Shown piece after piece: positions 39,556 to 48,144 of a DNA stretch of 64,000 nt. Positions within the stretch are counted from its first letter, which is position 1, and each line of letters starts with the position of its first letter. Under the pieces are notes generated by a model. The model was not told the origin of the DNA. It did no database searches and worked only from the letters and a program-made list of their open reading frames with translations. A program made the translations under genes and the position numbers. This DNA comes from an uncultured Neglectibacter sp. (GTDB taxonomy: Bacteria > Bacillota > Clostridia > Oscillospirales > Acutalibacteraceae), in NCBI GenBank assembly GCA_937958185.1, contig CALFFN010000013.1, forward strand, positions 1 to 64,000, given 5' to 3'.

Positions 39556-40683
39556 ATGGACACGGTTCAGTATGATGAGCTGGCACGGTATATCCCGCTA
39601 TATGGAAATAAGCTGTTGCAGGTCCCGGCTGAAATTCGGGAGCAGGCGTTTGATATCCACCTGAAAGCGGGACAGCCCCTGTCTGTCTGCGGCAGGGAGG
39701 GCGTGTTTTTTCTCCGGGGTTCCGGCGGTGTTACCCGTGCTTTGACAGACGACCTGCTGTGTGTTTCCCAAGAGGAAATGCAGGAAATTTTCGTGAAGAT
39801 ATGCGCCCACTCCGTATTTAGCCACGAGCGGGAAATTCAAAACGGCTATGTGCTGGTGCAGTCCCAATACCGTGTAGGTATTTGCGGGACAGCGGTGACA
39901 GATCAAGAAGGGGTAAAGGGCTTCCGGGATATCTCCGCCATGGTGTTTCGTATCCCCAGAGAAGTAAGGGGCTGCGGGGACAGGCTGTTTCTGGACAGTG
40001 TGGATTTGACCCGTGGCGTGCTCTTATTGGGAGAGCCAAGCAGCGGCAAGACCACCCTGCTGCGGGATATTGCCCGTTCCTTATCCACAGGAAAATTTTC
40101 TCCATCCCGGCGGGTTGCTGTGCTAGACGAGCGGGGAGAGATCGAGGGCGGCTTTGATCTGGGTCCCTGCGCCGATGTGATACGGGGCTGCCCTAAAGCA
40201 AAGGCTTTCGATGTCGCATTGCGAATGCTGTCCCCGGAATTTCTCGTCTGCGATGAGCTTTCCACCGATGATCTGGACGCGGTAAAGCAGTCTGTCTTTG
40301 CAGGGGTGCCGCTCCTTGCTTCTGTTCACGGCAGGAAAGAAGACCTCCAGCGCCGCCCGCTATGCAAAAGCCTGCTGGAAACAGGTGCGTTTGGAACGGT
40401 GGTTTCCCTTGCCGGACGAGAAAACCCCGGAGAGATCAGCTGTATGGAAATGAGACAAGCAGGTGACACGCATGAAGGTTTTGGGGGCATTGATGATTTT
40501 GCTGAGCGGTCTGTGCCTGGGGCTGCAACAGTCGAGAAAGCTGGCAAAACGGGAAGAGGCGCTGCTCGACCTCAAAGGTCTGATCCAGAGATTTCGTACA
40601 GAAATGCACTACAGTACCCGCCCGTTGAACGAGCTGATTTCCGGCAATCAGGATTCCCGGTTCTGCTGTATCGCGGCAAATGA
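39556..40683 (+). CDS. spoIIIAA: Stage III sporulation protein AA (ATPase) with unusual C-terminal extension
   Basis: A 375-residue secretion-type ATPase of the SpoIIIA-SpoIIQ feeding-tube complex. Walker A is LLLGEPSSGKTTLL and Walker B EFLVCDELS. The start at 39556 follows AAAGGAG. Homology ends near residue 302 (ISCMEMRQAGD); the frame then stays open for about 73 more codons, fully overlapping spoIIIAB in another phase. Known SpoIIIAA proteins are about 300-330 residues. The extension is Gly/Arg/Pro-rich and unlikely to be a conserved domain; loss of a stop by a small indel is the simplest explanation. Confidence 0.9.
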   Translation: MDTVQYDELARYIPLYGNKLLQVPAEIREQAFDIHLKAGQPLSVCGREGVFFLRGSGGVTRALTDDLLCVSQEEMQEIFVKICAHSVFSHEREIQNGYVLVQSQYRVGICGTAVTDQEGVKGFRDISAMVFRIPREVRGCGDRLFLDSVDLTRGVLLLGEPSSGKTTLLRDIARSLSTGKFSPSRRVAVLDERGEIEGGFDLGPCADVIRGCPKAKAFDVALRMLSPEFLVCDELSTDDLDAVKQSVFAGVPLLASVHGRKEDLQRRPLCKSLLETGAFGTVVSLAGRENPGEISCMEMRQAGDTHEGFGGIDDFAERSVPGAATVEKAGKTGRGAARPQRSDPEISYRNALQYPPVERADFRQSGFPVLLYRGK

Positions 40684-40951
40684 CCCGGATTTCCTCCTGT
40701 TTCCAAAAGAAGCGCTGAAACGGTCTGGAGAACGTCTATTCTATGAAACGTCGGATTTAGAATTATATCACGGGTTTGTAAAAGGTTTGGGAGAGAGCGA
40801 CGTGCAGGGTCAGATAGAGCATTTGGCGCTGTATGAAAATCTTCTGGAAGCCCACCTTTTTCAGGCGCGGGAAAACAGGGAGAAAAAATCACGGCTGTAT
40901 GTCTGCTTCGGGCTGTTCGGAGGGATAACCCTTTGTCTGCTGCTGTGGTAG
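40472..40951 (+). CDS. spoIIIAB: Stage III sporulation protein AB
   Basis: A 159-residue membrane-anchored protein: N-terminal hydrophobic segment (MKVLGALMILLSGLCLGL), a helical domain with RFRTEMHYSTRPLNEL, and a C-terminal hydrophobic segment LFGGITLCLLLW. It resembles GspF-like partners of the AA ATPase. ATG 40472 has AGGTGA upstream; a GTG at 40463 is an alternative. It overlaps the 3' part of the spoIIIAA frame by 212 bases. Confidence 0.92.
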   Translation: MKVLGALMILLSGLCLGLQQSRKLAKREEALLDLKGLIQRFRTEMHYSTRPLNELISGNQDSRFCCIAANDPDFLLFPKEALKRSGERLFYETSDLELYHGFVKGLGESDVQGQIEHLALYENLLEAHLFQARENREKKSRLYVCFGLFGGITLCLLLW

Positions 40952-40987
40952 GCAGATGAAGCAGGCAGGGAAAGGAAGGAAACGTCA

Positions 40988-41182
40988 TTGGAAGTGGATT
41001 TGATTTTCAAAATAGCCGCCATCGGTATCATCGTTGCCGTGCTGAACCAGCTTTTGATCCGCTCCGGCAGGGAGGAGCAGGCGATGATGACCACGCTGGC
41101 AGGGCTTATTGTGGTACTGATGATGATTATCAATGAGATAGACGCGCTGTTTCAGGCAATCAAGTCTATCTTCCAGCTGTGA
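40988..41182 (+). CDS. spoIIIAC: Stage III sporulation protein AC
   Basis: A 64-residue protein with two membrane segments (about 5-25 and 35-55) and the family sequence IGIIVAVLNQLLIRSGREEQ. The start is TTG at 40988 after AAGGAAGG. Its stop overlaps the GTG start of spoIIIAD (GTGA). Confidence 0.94.
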   Translation: MEVDLIFKIAAIGIIVAVLNQLLIRSGREEQAMMTTLAGLIVVLMMIINEIDALFQAIKSIFQL

Positions 41183-41574
41183 ATATGACGGTGTTTACTG
41201 TGAGCGTCTGCGCGCTGTGCGTAGTGCTTTTTGGGGCGCTTATCAAACGGAGCAATAAAGAATACGCGCTGCTCGCCGCTGTTGCCGCCTGTGCTTTGAT
41301 CGTAACAGCGGTGCTGGGACAGATAGCGCCTGTGCTGTCTCAAATCCGGGAGGTTACTCAGAGCAGTGAATTTTCCGGCGATATCCTCCCCATCTTGCTG
41401 AAGGCTGTGGGGATCGCGGTGCTGGGGCAGCTTGTTTCCCACATCTGCAAGGACGCGGGGGAGTCCGCCCTGGCATACGCGGTAGGCTTGTTTTCCAAAG
41501 CGGCTATCCTTACCGTGTCCCTGCCGATTTTTACAAAAATTTTCGGGTGTCTGGAGGAAATCGTTCGGCTGTGA
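41179..41574 (+). CDS. spoIIIAD: Stage III sporulation protein AD
   Basis: A 131-residue membrane protein with about four hydrophobic segments, related to AC in its first half (LFGALIKRSNKEYALL) and with ILLKAVGIAVLGQLVSHICKDAGE in the middle. GTG start at 41179, translationally coupled to spoIIIAC. Confidence 0.94.
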   Translation: MNMTVFTVSVCALCVVLFGALIKRSNKEYALLAAVAACALIVTAVLGQIAPVLSQIREVTQSSEFSGDILPILLKAVGIAVLGQLVSHICKDAGESALAYAVGLFSKAAILTVSLPIFTKIFGCLEEIVRL

Positions 41575-41599
41575 TCAATTTCATGCCGGCAAAAAAGCC

Positions 41600-42724
41600 A
41601 TGAAACGAAAAAAGTATCTGCCGCTCCTGCTTTGCGCGATTTTTCCCTTGCTTTTGTGGAGCGCGCCCGCGGCGGCGGCTGAAGAACAGGATACTCTGCG
41701 AGAGCAGGAGATTTTAGAAAAAAGCGGCTCAGAGGAAATGTACAACAGCCTCAGTGATGAGACGAAAGACATACTGTCCCAATTGGGAGTAGAAGGCGCA
41801 GGAGAACGGTCAACAGAGCAGAACTGGTTTTCGGTGCTGTCCGGGCTGTTCCGGGAAAAGCTGTCGGCGCCCTTAAAGGCTTTGGCGGCGCTGCTGGCGG
41901 TGGTGATCCTTTGCAGGCTGGCAAATTGCTTTGAGTCCCCCGAAATCGGCAGTATTGCCAATTTTGCCGGCGCCCTTGCCTGTGCCCTGATCGTCGTGAC
42001 GCCGCTGCTGGAGCTGATGCGGTCCGCTCAAAAAACAGTAGAAGGCGCTTCGGTATTCCTTCTGGCGTCTGTTCCCGCCTATGGGGCGCTGATGGCGGCT
42101 TCCGGCAGCCCAACGGCAGGGACAACCTACAGCGCGCTGACCCTAATGGTTGGAAATGCCATTCCCGTGCTTTCCGTAACGCTCATTTTCCCACTGTTCC
42201 ATATGTTTTTGGCGCTTGCCCTGACCACCGCGGTCTCTCAAATGAAGCTGGAACGGGTAACGGGCTCGGTATATGGCTTTGCAAAATGGCTGCTTGTTCT
42301 GGCAGTGACGGTTTTTTCCGGGATACTATCCATTCAGACCACATTGAACGCTCAGGTAGACGCCGCAGCCAACAAGGCGGCAAAGCTGATCGCATCTTCT
42401 GCCGTTCCCATTGTGGGAGGCGCGTTTGGCGACGCGATCGCCGCCATTCAAAACAGTGTACATATTGTGAAATCCGGCGTGGGGGCGTTTGGAATATTGG
42501 CGGCTGCCTGCATTTTTGCCCCGGCGGTGCTGGAAGCAGTGGCGTGGATCATCGTTTGTTCGGTGGGGCAGATCGCCGGGGATTTATTTGAGCTGCCGAA
42601 GATCGGCTCTTTTCTGGGGCTGTGCGCTTCGGCGGCGAAAATGCTGCTGGCAGCGCTTGCCGCCGTCTGTGCCGTTTTGATCGTCAGCGCCGCCATCGTG
42701 CTATTTGTGAAAGGAAGCTTATGA
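41600..42724 (+). CDS. spoIIIAE: Stage III sporulation protein AE
   Basis: A 374-residue polytopic protein. The signal peptide (about 1-26, ending SAPAAAA) is followed by a hydrophilic region to about 75 and then about eight membrane segments. SGILSIQTTLN and the SAVPIVGGAFGDA segment are conserved in the family. The putative channel component of the SpoIIIA complex in the outer forespore membrane. Stop and next start overlap as ATGA. Confidence 0.95.
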   Translation: MKRKKYLPLLLCAIFPLLLWSAPAAAAEEQDTLREQEILEKSGSEEMYNSLSDETKDILSQLGVEGAGERSTEQNWFSVLSGLFREKLSAPLKALAALLAVVILCRLANCFESPEIGSIANFAGALACALIVVTPLLELMRSAQKTVEGASVFLLASVPAYGALMAASGSPTAGTTYSALTLMVGNAIPVLSVTLIFPLFHMFLALALTTAVSQMKLERVTGSVYGFAKWLLVLAVTVFSGILSIQTTLNAQVDAAANKAAKLIASSAVPIVGGAFGDAIAAIQNSVHIVKSGVGAFGILAAACIFAPAVLEAVAWIIVCSVGQIAGDLFELPKIGSFLGLCASAAKMLLAALAAVCAVLIVSAAIVLFVKGSL

Positions 42725-43191
42725 ATACGGTATTGCAGGATACGGCGGCGATCTGTGTGGTGCTGATCGCCGCAGAAGCAGTGGAAAGGCTTTGCTCAGA
42801 AGACGCTATGGTGCATTTTGTCAGGGGGCTGGCGGTACTGGCGCTGCTATCCTCGCTGGTTGCTTCCGCTCTTTCCTGTGACTGGCCGCTTTCCCTGCCG
42901 GATAGCAGCGTGGAGAATACGAAAACAGAGCTTTCCGGGTATCTTGAGGAACAGACAGAATGGGCGGTGCAGGAGGAAACGGAGCGTTATCTGCAGGGGC
43001 TTTTCGCCGCGGCGGGACTGGAAGCAGAAAAAATTGAAGCTTTTACAGATATCCGGGAAGGCTCCGGCATAGTATTAACAAAGGTAAGCGTTGCCTTTGC
43101 CTATGAAACGGATACGGAAAGAGCGCGGGCGCTGCTTCGCAGCACGCTGGGAGACGAAATTGAGCTGGAGGTACAAACCAATGGACGTTGA
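42721..43191 (+). CDS. spoIIIAF: Stage III sporulation protein AF
   Basis: A 156-residue protein with two N-terminal membrane segments (about 7-24 and 32-50) and a soluble C-terminal domain that resembles ring-building motifs of secretion systems. The start at 42721 overlaps the spoIIIAE stop by 4 bases, excluding the longer frame. Confidence 0.92.
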   Translation: MNTVLQDTAAICVVLIAAEAVERLCSEDAMVHFVRGLAVLALLSSLVASALSCDWPLSLPDSSVENTKTELSGYLEEQTEWAVQEETERYLQGLFAAAGLEAEKIEAFTDIREGSGIVLTKVSVAFAYETDTERARALLRSTLGDEIELEVQTNGR

Positions 43192-43732
43192 GAAATGGAA
43201 GGAGGCGGTAAAAAAAGCGCTTTCCAAAGAAAAGAGCACAAAAATCCTGCTGGTATTGGGGGTTTGCGGGATACTTCTCATCTATCTTTCCACGCTGTTT
43301 TCTTCCGGCAAAAAGCAGGACATCGAGCCGGCTCAGGAAACCGTTTCCGATTCAGCGGCAAGCTATGAGAAGCGTTTGGAGCAGGAGCTTTCCCGCATCG
43401 TCAGCGCCATCACGGGGGAACCTGACCCGGCGGTGATGGTGACGCTGAAAAACGGCAGCCGGTATATTTATGCGGCGGATGAGAAGGGGGCTTCCCAAAC
43501 GGAACAGGCTGGAACTGTAGCAGAGGAACGGGAAACGAAATATGTCGTTTTGAAAAATTCTCAGGGCGCGCAGCAGGCGCTGCCCATTACCGAAATACAG
43601 CCAAAGGTAAAAGGGGTGATAATCGTGAGCAGGTATGCGGGTGACCCGGAGGTCAGGGAAAAGCTGACGGAAGCGGCGAAAACTGTGCTGGATATTTCTT
43701 CGGCAAGGATCTGCGTGACAGACAGCGGATAG
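43181..43732 (+). CDS. spoIIIAG: Stage III sporulation protein AG
   Basis: A 183-residue single-pass protein (membrane segment about 21-41) whose external domain forms a large ring in Bacillus. The motifs YEKRLEQELSRIVSAITG and KGVIIVSRYAGDP are typical. The start at 43181 overlaps spoIIIAF by 11 bases. Confidence 0.94.
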   Translation: MDVEKWKEAVKKALSKEKSTKILLVLGVCGILLIYLSTLFSSGKKQDIEPAQETVSDSAASYEKRLEQELSRIVSAITGEPDPAVMVTLKNGSRYIYAADEKGASQTEQAGTVAEERETKYVVLKNSQGAQQALPITEIQPKVKGVIIVSRYAGDPEVREKLTEAAKTVLDISSARICVTDSG

Positions 43733-43786
43733 CCCGCAGCGCTCATAAATCGGCACGGAATAAAACAATTTGTGGAGGTTTTTACA

Positions 43787-44341
43787 ATGAAATTTGGCAA
43801 AAAGCAATTGGTCCTGGCTTCCATGGTCCTGGCTCTGGGAGCGGCTGTGTATTTGAACTGGCAGTTTGCCGGGGTCAATAAGCTCCCTGTACAGGACACT
43901 TCCAGCACGGTCAGCGAGCTGGGCGCGGCGCAGCTGGTAAATAACGCTTACATGGAAACGGTTTCCGACAATCTGAAGCAGCCTGCGTCTTCCGGCGCCA
44001 CCAGCCTGTCTGAAGCAAGATTGAAGCGTCAAAACGCCAGAGACGAAGCAATGGAAATGCTGGACGATGTGCTGACCAGCGTGGAAGCGGACGCAGACGC
44101 GAAAAAGGAAGCGGTAGAGCAGGCTTCCGTCATTGCCCAGAGCATTCTGAAGGAAACCAATGTGGAAAACCTGTTACAGGCAAAGGGATTTTCAGAAACG
44201 ATGGCAAGCCTGAGCGACGACCAGTGCAGCGTAACGGTGGCAGGCAAGCTGAAAGCGGAGGACACCCTGATCATTCAGGAGGTGGTCATGGACCAGACCG
44301 GGCTCAGCGCCGACAAAATCACCATCATTGGGACAGAATAA
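43787..44341 (+). CDS. spoIIIAH: Stage III sporulation protein AH
   Basis: A 184-residue single-pass protein (membrane segment about 6-26) with a YscJ/FliF-like C-terminal domain that binds SpoIIQ across the intermembrane space. LNWQFAG and RDEAMEMLDDV are typical. ATG 43787 follows GGAGG. In Clostridia, where SpoIIQ is replaced by a LytM paralogue, the partner may differ. Confidence 0.94.
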   Translation: MKFGKKQLVLASMVLALGAAVYLNWQFAGVNKLPVQDTSSTVSELGAAQLVNNAYMETVSDNLKQPASSGATSLSEARLKRQNARDEAMEMLDDVLTSVEADADAKKEAVEQASVIAQSILKETNVENLLQAKGFSETMASLSDDQCSVTVAGKLKAEDTLIIQEVVMDQTGLSADKITIIGTE

Positions 44342-44372
44342 AAAAGTTTCCCCGGAAAGCGGCGGTTTTTTC

Positions 44373-44400
44373 TTGCATTGCCTGCAAATTATGCTATAAT
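44373..44400 (+). promoter_or_regulatory. Promoter of the nusB-xseA operon
   Basis: TTGCAT (44373-44378), 16 bases, TATAAT (44395-44400). Transcription starts near 44407, giving a leader of about 110 bases to nusB. Confidence 0.7.
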
Positions 44401-44427
44401 AGCTTCATAGTGTCGGACATTCCGGCG

Positions 44428-44496
44428 GTGAAGCTTGAAAATTACAGGATCGTTTTGCTTTTCAAAAGCTCACCAACGGCATTGGTGAGCTTTTTT
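44428..44496 (+). terminator. Terminator, possibly attenuator, in the nusB leader
   Basis: A strong intrinsic terminator (AAAAGCTCACCAA 44464-44476 with TTGGTGAGCTTTT 44482-44494) lies between the promoter and nusB. Upstream GTGAAGCTTGAAAA (44428-44441) can pair, with small bulges, with TTTTCAAAAGCTCAC (44459-44473) and would then break the terminator. A regulatory switch is inferred; it could instead end an RNA of about 90 bases. Confidence 0.55.
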
Positions 44497-44516
44497 GTAT
44501 GGAAAGAGGAGTGCGC

Positions 44517-44924
44517 ATGAAAAGAAAAGAGGCACGGGAACAGGCTTTTTGCATTCTGTTTGAACACGCCGTAACAGGGGAGACCATGGACGAAATTCTC
44601 CACGCCGCGGCAGAAGCGCGGGATTTTATCCCCAATTCCTTTGCGGAAGAGGAAGCTTTCGGCGTAGAGGAAAATTTGGAGCAGATCGACAGCATCATCA
44701 GCAAAAACATTCGCGGCTGGAATATGCAGCGTATCTCCAAGGTGACGCTGGCGCTGTTGCGTTTGTCGGTTTATGAAATTTTGTTCGATGATACCATTCC
44801 TGCCGGGGTTTCCGCCAACGAAGCGGTGGAGCTTGCCAAAAAGTACGGCGGAAAGGACGACGCCCCTTATATCAACGGCGTTTTATCTTCCGTTATTAAG
44901 GCGTTCCCGGCAGAAGGAGAGTAA
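44517..44924 (+). CDS. nusB: Transcription antitermination factor NusB
   Basis: A 135-residue all-helical RNA-binding factor for rRNA antitermination. It opens with MKRKEAREQAFCILFE; RISKVTLALLRLSVYEILFD and VSANEAVELAKKYGG are typical. The start at 44517 follows AGAGGAG. The stop lies 3 bases before xseA, a common Clostridial arrangement. Confidence 0.95.
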   Translation: MKRKEAREQAFCILFEHAVTGETMDEILHAAAEARDFIPNSFAEEEAFGVEENLEQIDSIISKNIRGWNMQRISKVTLALLRLSVYEILFDDTIPAGVSANEAVELAKKYGGKDDAPYINGVLSSVIKAFPAEGE

Positions 44925-44927
44925 GCT

Positions 44928-46136
44928 ATGGCGGCAACTGTGCTTACGGTATCCCAGATAAATTTTTATCTGAAATCTTTGCTGGAAAGCGATTCCCGGC
45001 TTCAGAATGTGCTGATTGCCGGGGAAATTTCCAATTTTACCGACCATTACCGCTCCGGGCATTTGTATTTTTCCCTGAAAGATGAAAAGTCCGTATTGAA
45101 AGCGGTAATGTTTGCCGGTTCAGCCAAATTTTTGAAATTTAAGCCTGCGGACGGTATGCGGGTCATCGTCCGGGGCAGGATATCTCTATATGAAGCCTCC
45201 GGGCAGTATCAGCTGTATGCCGAAGAAATGCAGCCCGATGGCATTGGCGCTTTGAGCATTGCCTACGAGCAGCTCAAGGCAAAGCTGGAAGCGGAAGGGC
45301 TGTTTGACCCCGGGCATAAAAGAAGCCTTCCCCAATATCCCCGGCGTATCGGCGTGATCACTTCTCCCACGGGGGCGGCGGTACAGGACATTTTGCAGAT
45401 CACCGCCCGCCGCTGGTCCGTGGCGGAGATCGTTTTTGCCCCGGTGCTGGTGCAGGGAGAGGGCGCGCCGGCACAGATCGTCAAAGCTTTGCGGGAAATG
45501 AATGAGCTGCACGCCTGCGATGTGATCTTGTTGGGGCGCGGCGGCGGTTCTTTGGAAGACTTATGGGCGTTTAACGATGAAAATGTGGCGCGGGCTGTGT
45601 ATGCGTCGGAAATTCCCGTGGTTTCCGCAGTGGGACACGAAACGGATTTTACCATCTGTGACTTTGTGGCAGACCTGCGTGCCCCGACCCCCAGCGCGGC
45701 GGCGGAGCTTTCCACCCCGGATATTCGGGAGGAGCTTCAGCGCTGCCGGGCATTTTCAGCATGTTTTCAAGACAAATCAAAAAGCACCATAGAATATCTT
45801 CGCCAGAGTGTGGACATACTGGCGCAGGATTCCCCCCTCGGCAGACCGGGACAGCTTCTGGCTCCCGCACAGCAGAAGCTGGGCGTTCTGTTCGGGCAAA
45901 TGGCAGGAGCCATCGGAGAAGCGGTGGAAAAAAGACAGCAGGAGTTGTCATTGCTTGCCGGAAGTCTGGACGCGCTGAGCCCATTGAAAGTATTGCAGCG
46001 GGGCTACGCTGTGGCGGTAAATGCAGATGGACAAGTATTGCGTAGCGTAAAAGATTTTGCGCCGGGCAGACAGTTTTCCTTAAGGCTGTCTGACGGTACG
46101 GTACAGGCGGAAGTTGCGGCAGACAAAGAAGTATAA
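44928..46136 (+). CDS. xseA: Exodeoxyribonuclease VII large subunit
   Basis: A 402-residue nuclease subunit. The N-terminal OB domain (1-100, with SGHLYFSLKDEKS) is followed by the catalytic region PRRIGVITSPTGAAVQDIL and VILLGRGGGSLEDLWAFNDE, with VSAVGHETDFTICDFVADLRAPTPSAAAE downstream (given in parts). It works with XseB in repair of single-stranded DNA ends. Slightly shorter than the E. coli protein (456). Confidence 0.95.
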   Translation: MAATVLTVSQINFYLKSLLESDSRLQNVLIAGEISNFTDHYRSGHLYFSLKDEKSVLKAVMFAGSAKFLKFKPADGMRVIVRGRISLYEASGQYQLYAEEMQPDGIGALSIAYEQLKAKLEAEGLFDPGHKRSLPQYPRRIGVITSPTGAAVQDILQITARRWSVAEIVFAPVLVQGEGAPAQIVKALREMNELHACDVILLGRGGGSLEDLWAFNDENVARAVYASEIPVVSAVGHETDFTICDFVADLRAPTPSAAAELSTPDIREELQRCRAFSACFQDKSKSTIEYLRQSVDILAQDSPLGRPGQLLAPAQQKLGVLFGQMAGAIGEAVEKRQQELSLLAGSLDALSPLKVLQRGYAVAVNADGQVLRSVKDFAPGRQFSLRLSDGTVQAEVAADKEV

Positions 46137-46158
46137 AGTCCCGTGGGAGGAAACCAAA

Positions 46159-46371
46159 ATGGCAGAAAAGCTGAATTTTGAAGAAGCTATGGCACGGCTG
46201 CAGGAGATCGTGGCAAAGCTGGAAAGCGGCGAGGAGTCTCTGGAAAGCTCCATGAAGCTTTTTGAAGAGGGCGCGAAGCTTTCCGCGCTGTGCTATGACA
46301 CGTTGAACAAAGCGGAGCAGAGGATCACCGAGCTGACAAAGCTCCGGGAGGGCACAGAAGATGTGGACTGA
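46159..46371 (+). CDS. xseB: Exodeoxyribonuclease VII small subunit
   Basis: A 70-residue two-helix subunit (FEEAMARLQEIVAKLESGE, SMKLFEEGAKL). Start at 46159 after GGGAGG. It overlaps ispA by 11 bases. Confidence 0.94.
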   Translation: MAEKLNFEEAMARLQEIVAKLESGEESLESSMKLFEEGAKLSALCYDTLNKAEQRITELTKLREGTEDVD

Positions 46372-47239
46372 AAAGCTGACCCAATATCAGAAAATGACGG
46401 AATCAGCGCTGCAAAAATACCTGCCGGAGGCAGCCCCGGGCGATTTGGCGGCAAAGGTCACGGAAGCCATGCGGTACAGCCTGCTGTGCGGCGGCAAACG
46501 CATTCGCCCTGTGCTGGTGCTGGCATTTTGCGAGCTGTGCGGCGGAGATATCACACAGGCGCTGCCTTTTGCCTGTGCACTGGAAATGGTGCACACCTAC
46601 TCGCTGGTGCATGACGATATGCCCTGCATGGACAATGATGATCTGCGCCGCGGGAAGCCCACCAATCATAAAGTATATGGGGAAGATATGGCGCTGCTTG
46701 CCGGGGACGGGCTGCTGACGAAAGCCTTTGAAACGGCGCTCAGCGCGGAAAATAAAACTGCGGCAGCCGATGCCGCGCTTGTTCTGGCGCAATGCGCCGG
46801 AGAAAAGGGCATGGTAGGCGGACAGTGTATCGACCTGCAGTCCGAAGGGAAGCAGGTCGATTTGCCCCTGCTTCTCGCTATGGATATGGGGAAGACCGTT
46901 GCCCTTATCGCAGCGGCTTGCCGCATGGGCTGCATTGCCGCCGGCGCCGGCGGGACCCTGCAGCAGGCGGCGGAACAGTATGCCACTGGGCTGGGAATGG
47001 CGTTTCAGATACGGGACGATATTCTGGACGTGGAGGGCGACCCGCAGAAGCTCGGCAAAAATGTGGGCATGGACACCGTTCTGGAAAAGCGTAATTATGT
47101 ATCTCTTCTGGGCGCTGAACAGGCACAGAAGCTGGTAGAAGACTACACCGGGCAAGCGATCAGTGCACTGGGGAACTTTCCTGGTGACACAGGGTTTTTG
47201 ACAGAGCTTGCCAAAAGCCTGGAACGGCGGGAAACCTGA
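46361..47239 (+). CDS. ispA: Polyprenyl (farnesyl) diphosphate synthase
   Basis: A 292-residue trans-prenyltransferase building C15 isoprenoid. The two Asp-rich motifs are VHDDMPCMDNDDLRRG and RDDILDVEGD, with GGKRIRP for diphosphate binding. The spacing (DDxxxxD in the first motif) is typical of bacterial farnesyl diphosphate synthases. It overlaps xseB and the next gene (TGATG), as in many Firmicutes, although dxs is not next to it here. Confidence 0.92.
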   Translation: MWTEKLTQYQKMTESALQKYLPEAAPGDLAAKVTEAMRYSLLCGGKRIRPVLVLAFCELCGGDITQALPFACALEMVHTYSLVHDDMPCMDNDDLRRGKPTNHKVYGEDMALLAGDGLLTKAFETALSAENKTAAADAALVLAQCAGEKGMVGGQCIDLQSEGKQVDLPLLLAMDMGKTVALIAAACRMGCIAAGAGGTLQQAAEQYATGLGMAFQIRDDILDVEGDPQKLGKNVGMDTVLEKRNYVSLLGAEQAQKLVEDYTGQAISALGNFPGDTGFLTELAKSLERRET

Positions 47240-48144
47240 TGCGGGAGCTGAAATATGTGGTCCCGCCGGATTGCCACGGCATGACGGTAAAGGATTTTGC
47301 CAGAAACCGTTTGGGCTTTTCCGCCAGAATGCTTACCAGGCAGAAGCAGCAGGAGCGCGGTATTCTCAAAAATGGGGATTTCTGCCGCACGGTGGATATC
47401 CTTTCGGCGGGAGATATTCTTGTGTTTTCCCTGCCGGAGGAGGGGCGCAGTTACCAGCCGGAGCCCGTCCCGCTGTCCGTCCTGTGGGAAACGGAGGACT
47501 ACCTTGCCGTGGAAAAGCCGCCGGGTATGCCCGTTCACCCCTCTCCGGGGCACGACCGGGACAGCCTGCTAAACGCTGTGGCGTATTATTATGAAACGAC
47601 CGGGCAGATACATTTATTTCGCCCGCTGTACCGGCTGGACAGGGATACCAGCGGGATCGTCCTCCTTGGAAAGCACCGCGCCGCCGTTTCTTCCGCAGTG
47701 GTAGAGAAGCGCTATTATGGGGTCTGTGAGGGAGTTTTGTCAGGAGAGGGTACGATAGATATTCCCATCGGCTTGCAGCCCGGCAGCAAAATCGTCCGCA
47801 CCTGCGGAACGGGAAAGTCTGCCGTGACCCATTGGAAGGCTCTGAAATCCCGGGATAATCACACGCTGCTTTCCTTTCGGCTGGATACCGGGCGTACCCA
47901 TCAGATCCGCGCCCATATGGCATATCTGCACCACCCGCTGGCAGGGGACGACCTGTACGGCGGCAGCCGGAAAATCATTGCCAGACAGGCGCTTCACTGC
48001 GGCTGGGTCTCGCTAAAGAATCCCGCGCTTGCGGTGAAGCTGGAAATTATTTCAGAATTTTCTTCGGATATTCGGGCGGCGTTTCCATGGCTGCCGGAGC
48101 TTCGGGGAGAGAAAAGGGAGGAGCCCGTATGCCCGCTTGTTTAA
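47239..48144 (+). CDS. RluA-family pseudouridine synthase
   Basis: A 301-residue RNA pseudouridine synthase. An S4-like segment (about 12-75) precedes the catalytic domain with RPLYRLDRDTSGIVLLGK, where the RLD aspartate is catalytic. SFRLDTGRTHQIRAHMAYLHHPLAGDDLYGG (given by its key parts TGRTHQIRAHM and GDDLYGG) confirms the RluA/RluC/RluD group. The target base is uncertain. It overlaps ispA by one base. Confidence 0.9.
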   Translation: MRELKYVVPPDCHGMTVKDFARNRLGFSARMLTRQKQQERGILKNGDFCRTVDILSAGDILVFSLPEEGRSYQPEPVPLSVLWETEDYLAVEKPPGMPVHPSPGHDRDSLLNAVAYYYETTGQIHLFRPLYRLDRDTSGIVLLGKHRAAVSSAVVEKRYYGVCEGVLSGEGTIDIPIGLQPGSKIVRTCGTGKSAVTHWKALKSRDNHTLLSFRLDTGRTHQIRAHMAYLHHPLAGDDLYGGSRKIIARQALHCGWVSLKNPALAVKLEIISEFSSDIRAAFPWLPELRGEKREEPVCPLV

